From positions 1 through 13,638 of the forward strand of contig MEWV01000023.1 in the NCBI GenBank assembly GCA_001775445.1: a stretch of DNA of 13,638 nucleotides, read 5' to 3'. Below, one piece after another: positions 13,560-13,638 of the stretch. The stretch's first letter is position 1, and the number at the start of each line of letters is the position of its first letter. Made by a program: the position numbers and the translations under genes. The notes under the pieces were generated by a model, which saw only the letters and a program-made list of their open reading frames with translations, was not told where the DNA came from and did not search any database. The stretch comes from Candidatus Adlerbacteria bacterium RIFCSPHIGHO2_02_FULL_54_18. GTDB lineage: Bacteria; Patescibacteriota; Minisyncoccia; Phycocordibacterales; SBAW01.

Positions 13560-13638
13560 ATGGCAGACAGCAAACGAGTTTTTACGGGCCTCCAACCAAG
13601 CGGACAACTCCATATCGGCAACTACTTCGGCGCGCTCA
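13560..13638 (+). CDS. trpS: Tryptophanyl-tRNA synthetase, N-terminal fragment (runs off window)
   Basis: TrpRS charges tRNA-Trp with tryptophan. Only 26 codons are visible: MADSKRVFTGLQPSGQLH and then IGNYFGAL. The order RVFTGLQPSG followed by the class I signature HIGN (in place of HIGH) and NYFGAL is characteristic of TrpRS; TyrRS has a different arrangement. The ATG at 13560 gives the usual short N-terminus of the family. No ribosome binding site is present, which agrees with the leaderless promoter predicted upstream. Its control region is shared back to back with the minus-strand lipoprotein gene. Confidence 0.93.
   Translation, partial: MADSKRVFTGLQPSGQLHIGNYFGAL

Overview
The window looks like a chromosome segment from a candidate-phyla-radiation bacterium (Patescibacteria, most likely the Parcubacteria/Paceibacteria side). 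Supporting signs are an alanyl-tRNA synthetase that ends right after its editing-domain zinc motif, a membrane-anchored 'baseplate J-like' protein of the kind repeatedly annotated in these genomes, shortened ribosomal proteins (L13 is 120 residues), very tight gene packing, and plus-strand start codons with almost no Shine-Dalgarno sequences. No phylogenetic test could be run, so the placement is an inference.

Layout: positions 1-1569 hold the 3' part of alaS, carrying an in-frame 40-base palindromic insertion. Next come two envelope-type genes of unproven function, an actin-fold (ASKHA/PilM-like) protein (1574-2527) and a single-pass membrane protein with a baseplate-J-like domain (2556-3851). 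A strong promoter at 3857-3885 starts a compact operon, infA-rpmJ-rpsM-rpsK-rpsD-rpoA-rplQ-rplM-rpsI (3904-7828). It joins the alpha operon to the L13-S9 pair and ends in an intrinsic terminator. The loop of that terminator carries the -35 box of the promoter for grpE-dnaK (7884-10250). An MsbA-type ABC exporter with its own promoter (10313-12181) sits between dnaK and dnaJ (12194-13276). After dnaJ, a 38-codon lipoprotein gene lies on the minus strand with its own promoter, strong ribosome binding site and terminator; it is divergent from trpS, which starts at 13560 and runs off the end.

How the genes work together: most of the window is core information processing (tRNA charging, initiation, ribosome assembly, RNA polymerase alpha) plus the DnaK-DnaJ-GrpE folding machine. 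The accessory layer is envelope-related: the actin-fold/J-domain-like pair, the exporter and the micro-lipoprotein.

The most unusual signals are a palindromic repeat family (about AGTAGGTCTGACCTACT) found inside alaS and across the dnaK stop codon, the unannotated minus-strand lipoprotein, and several promoters placed so close to start codons that the mRNAs should be leaderless. All functional statements rest on reading motifs by eye; no database search was possible.
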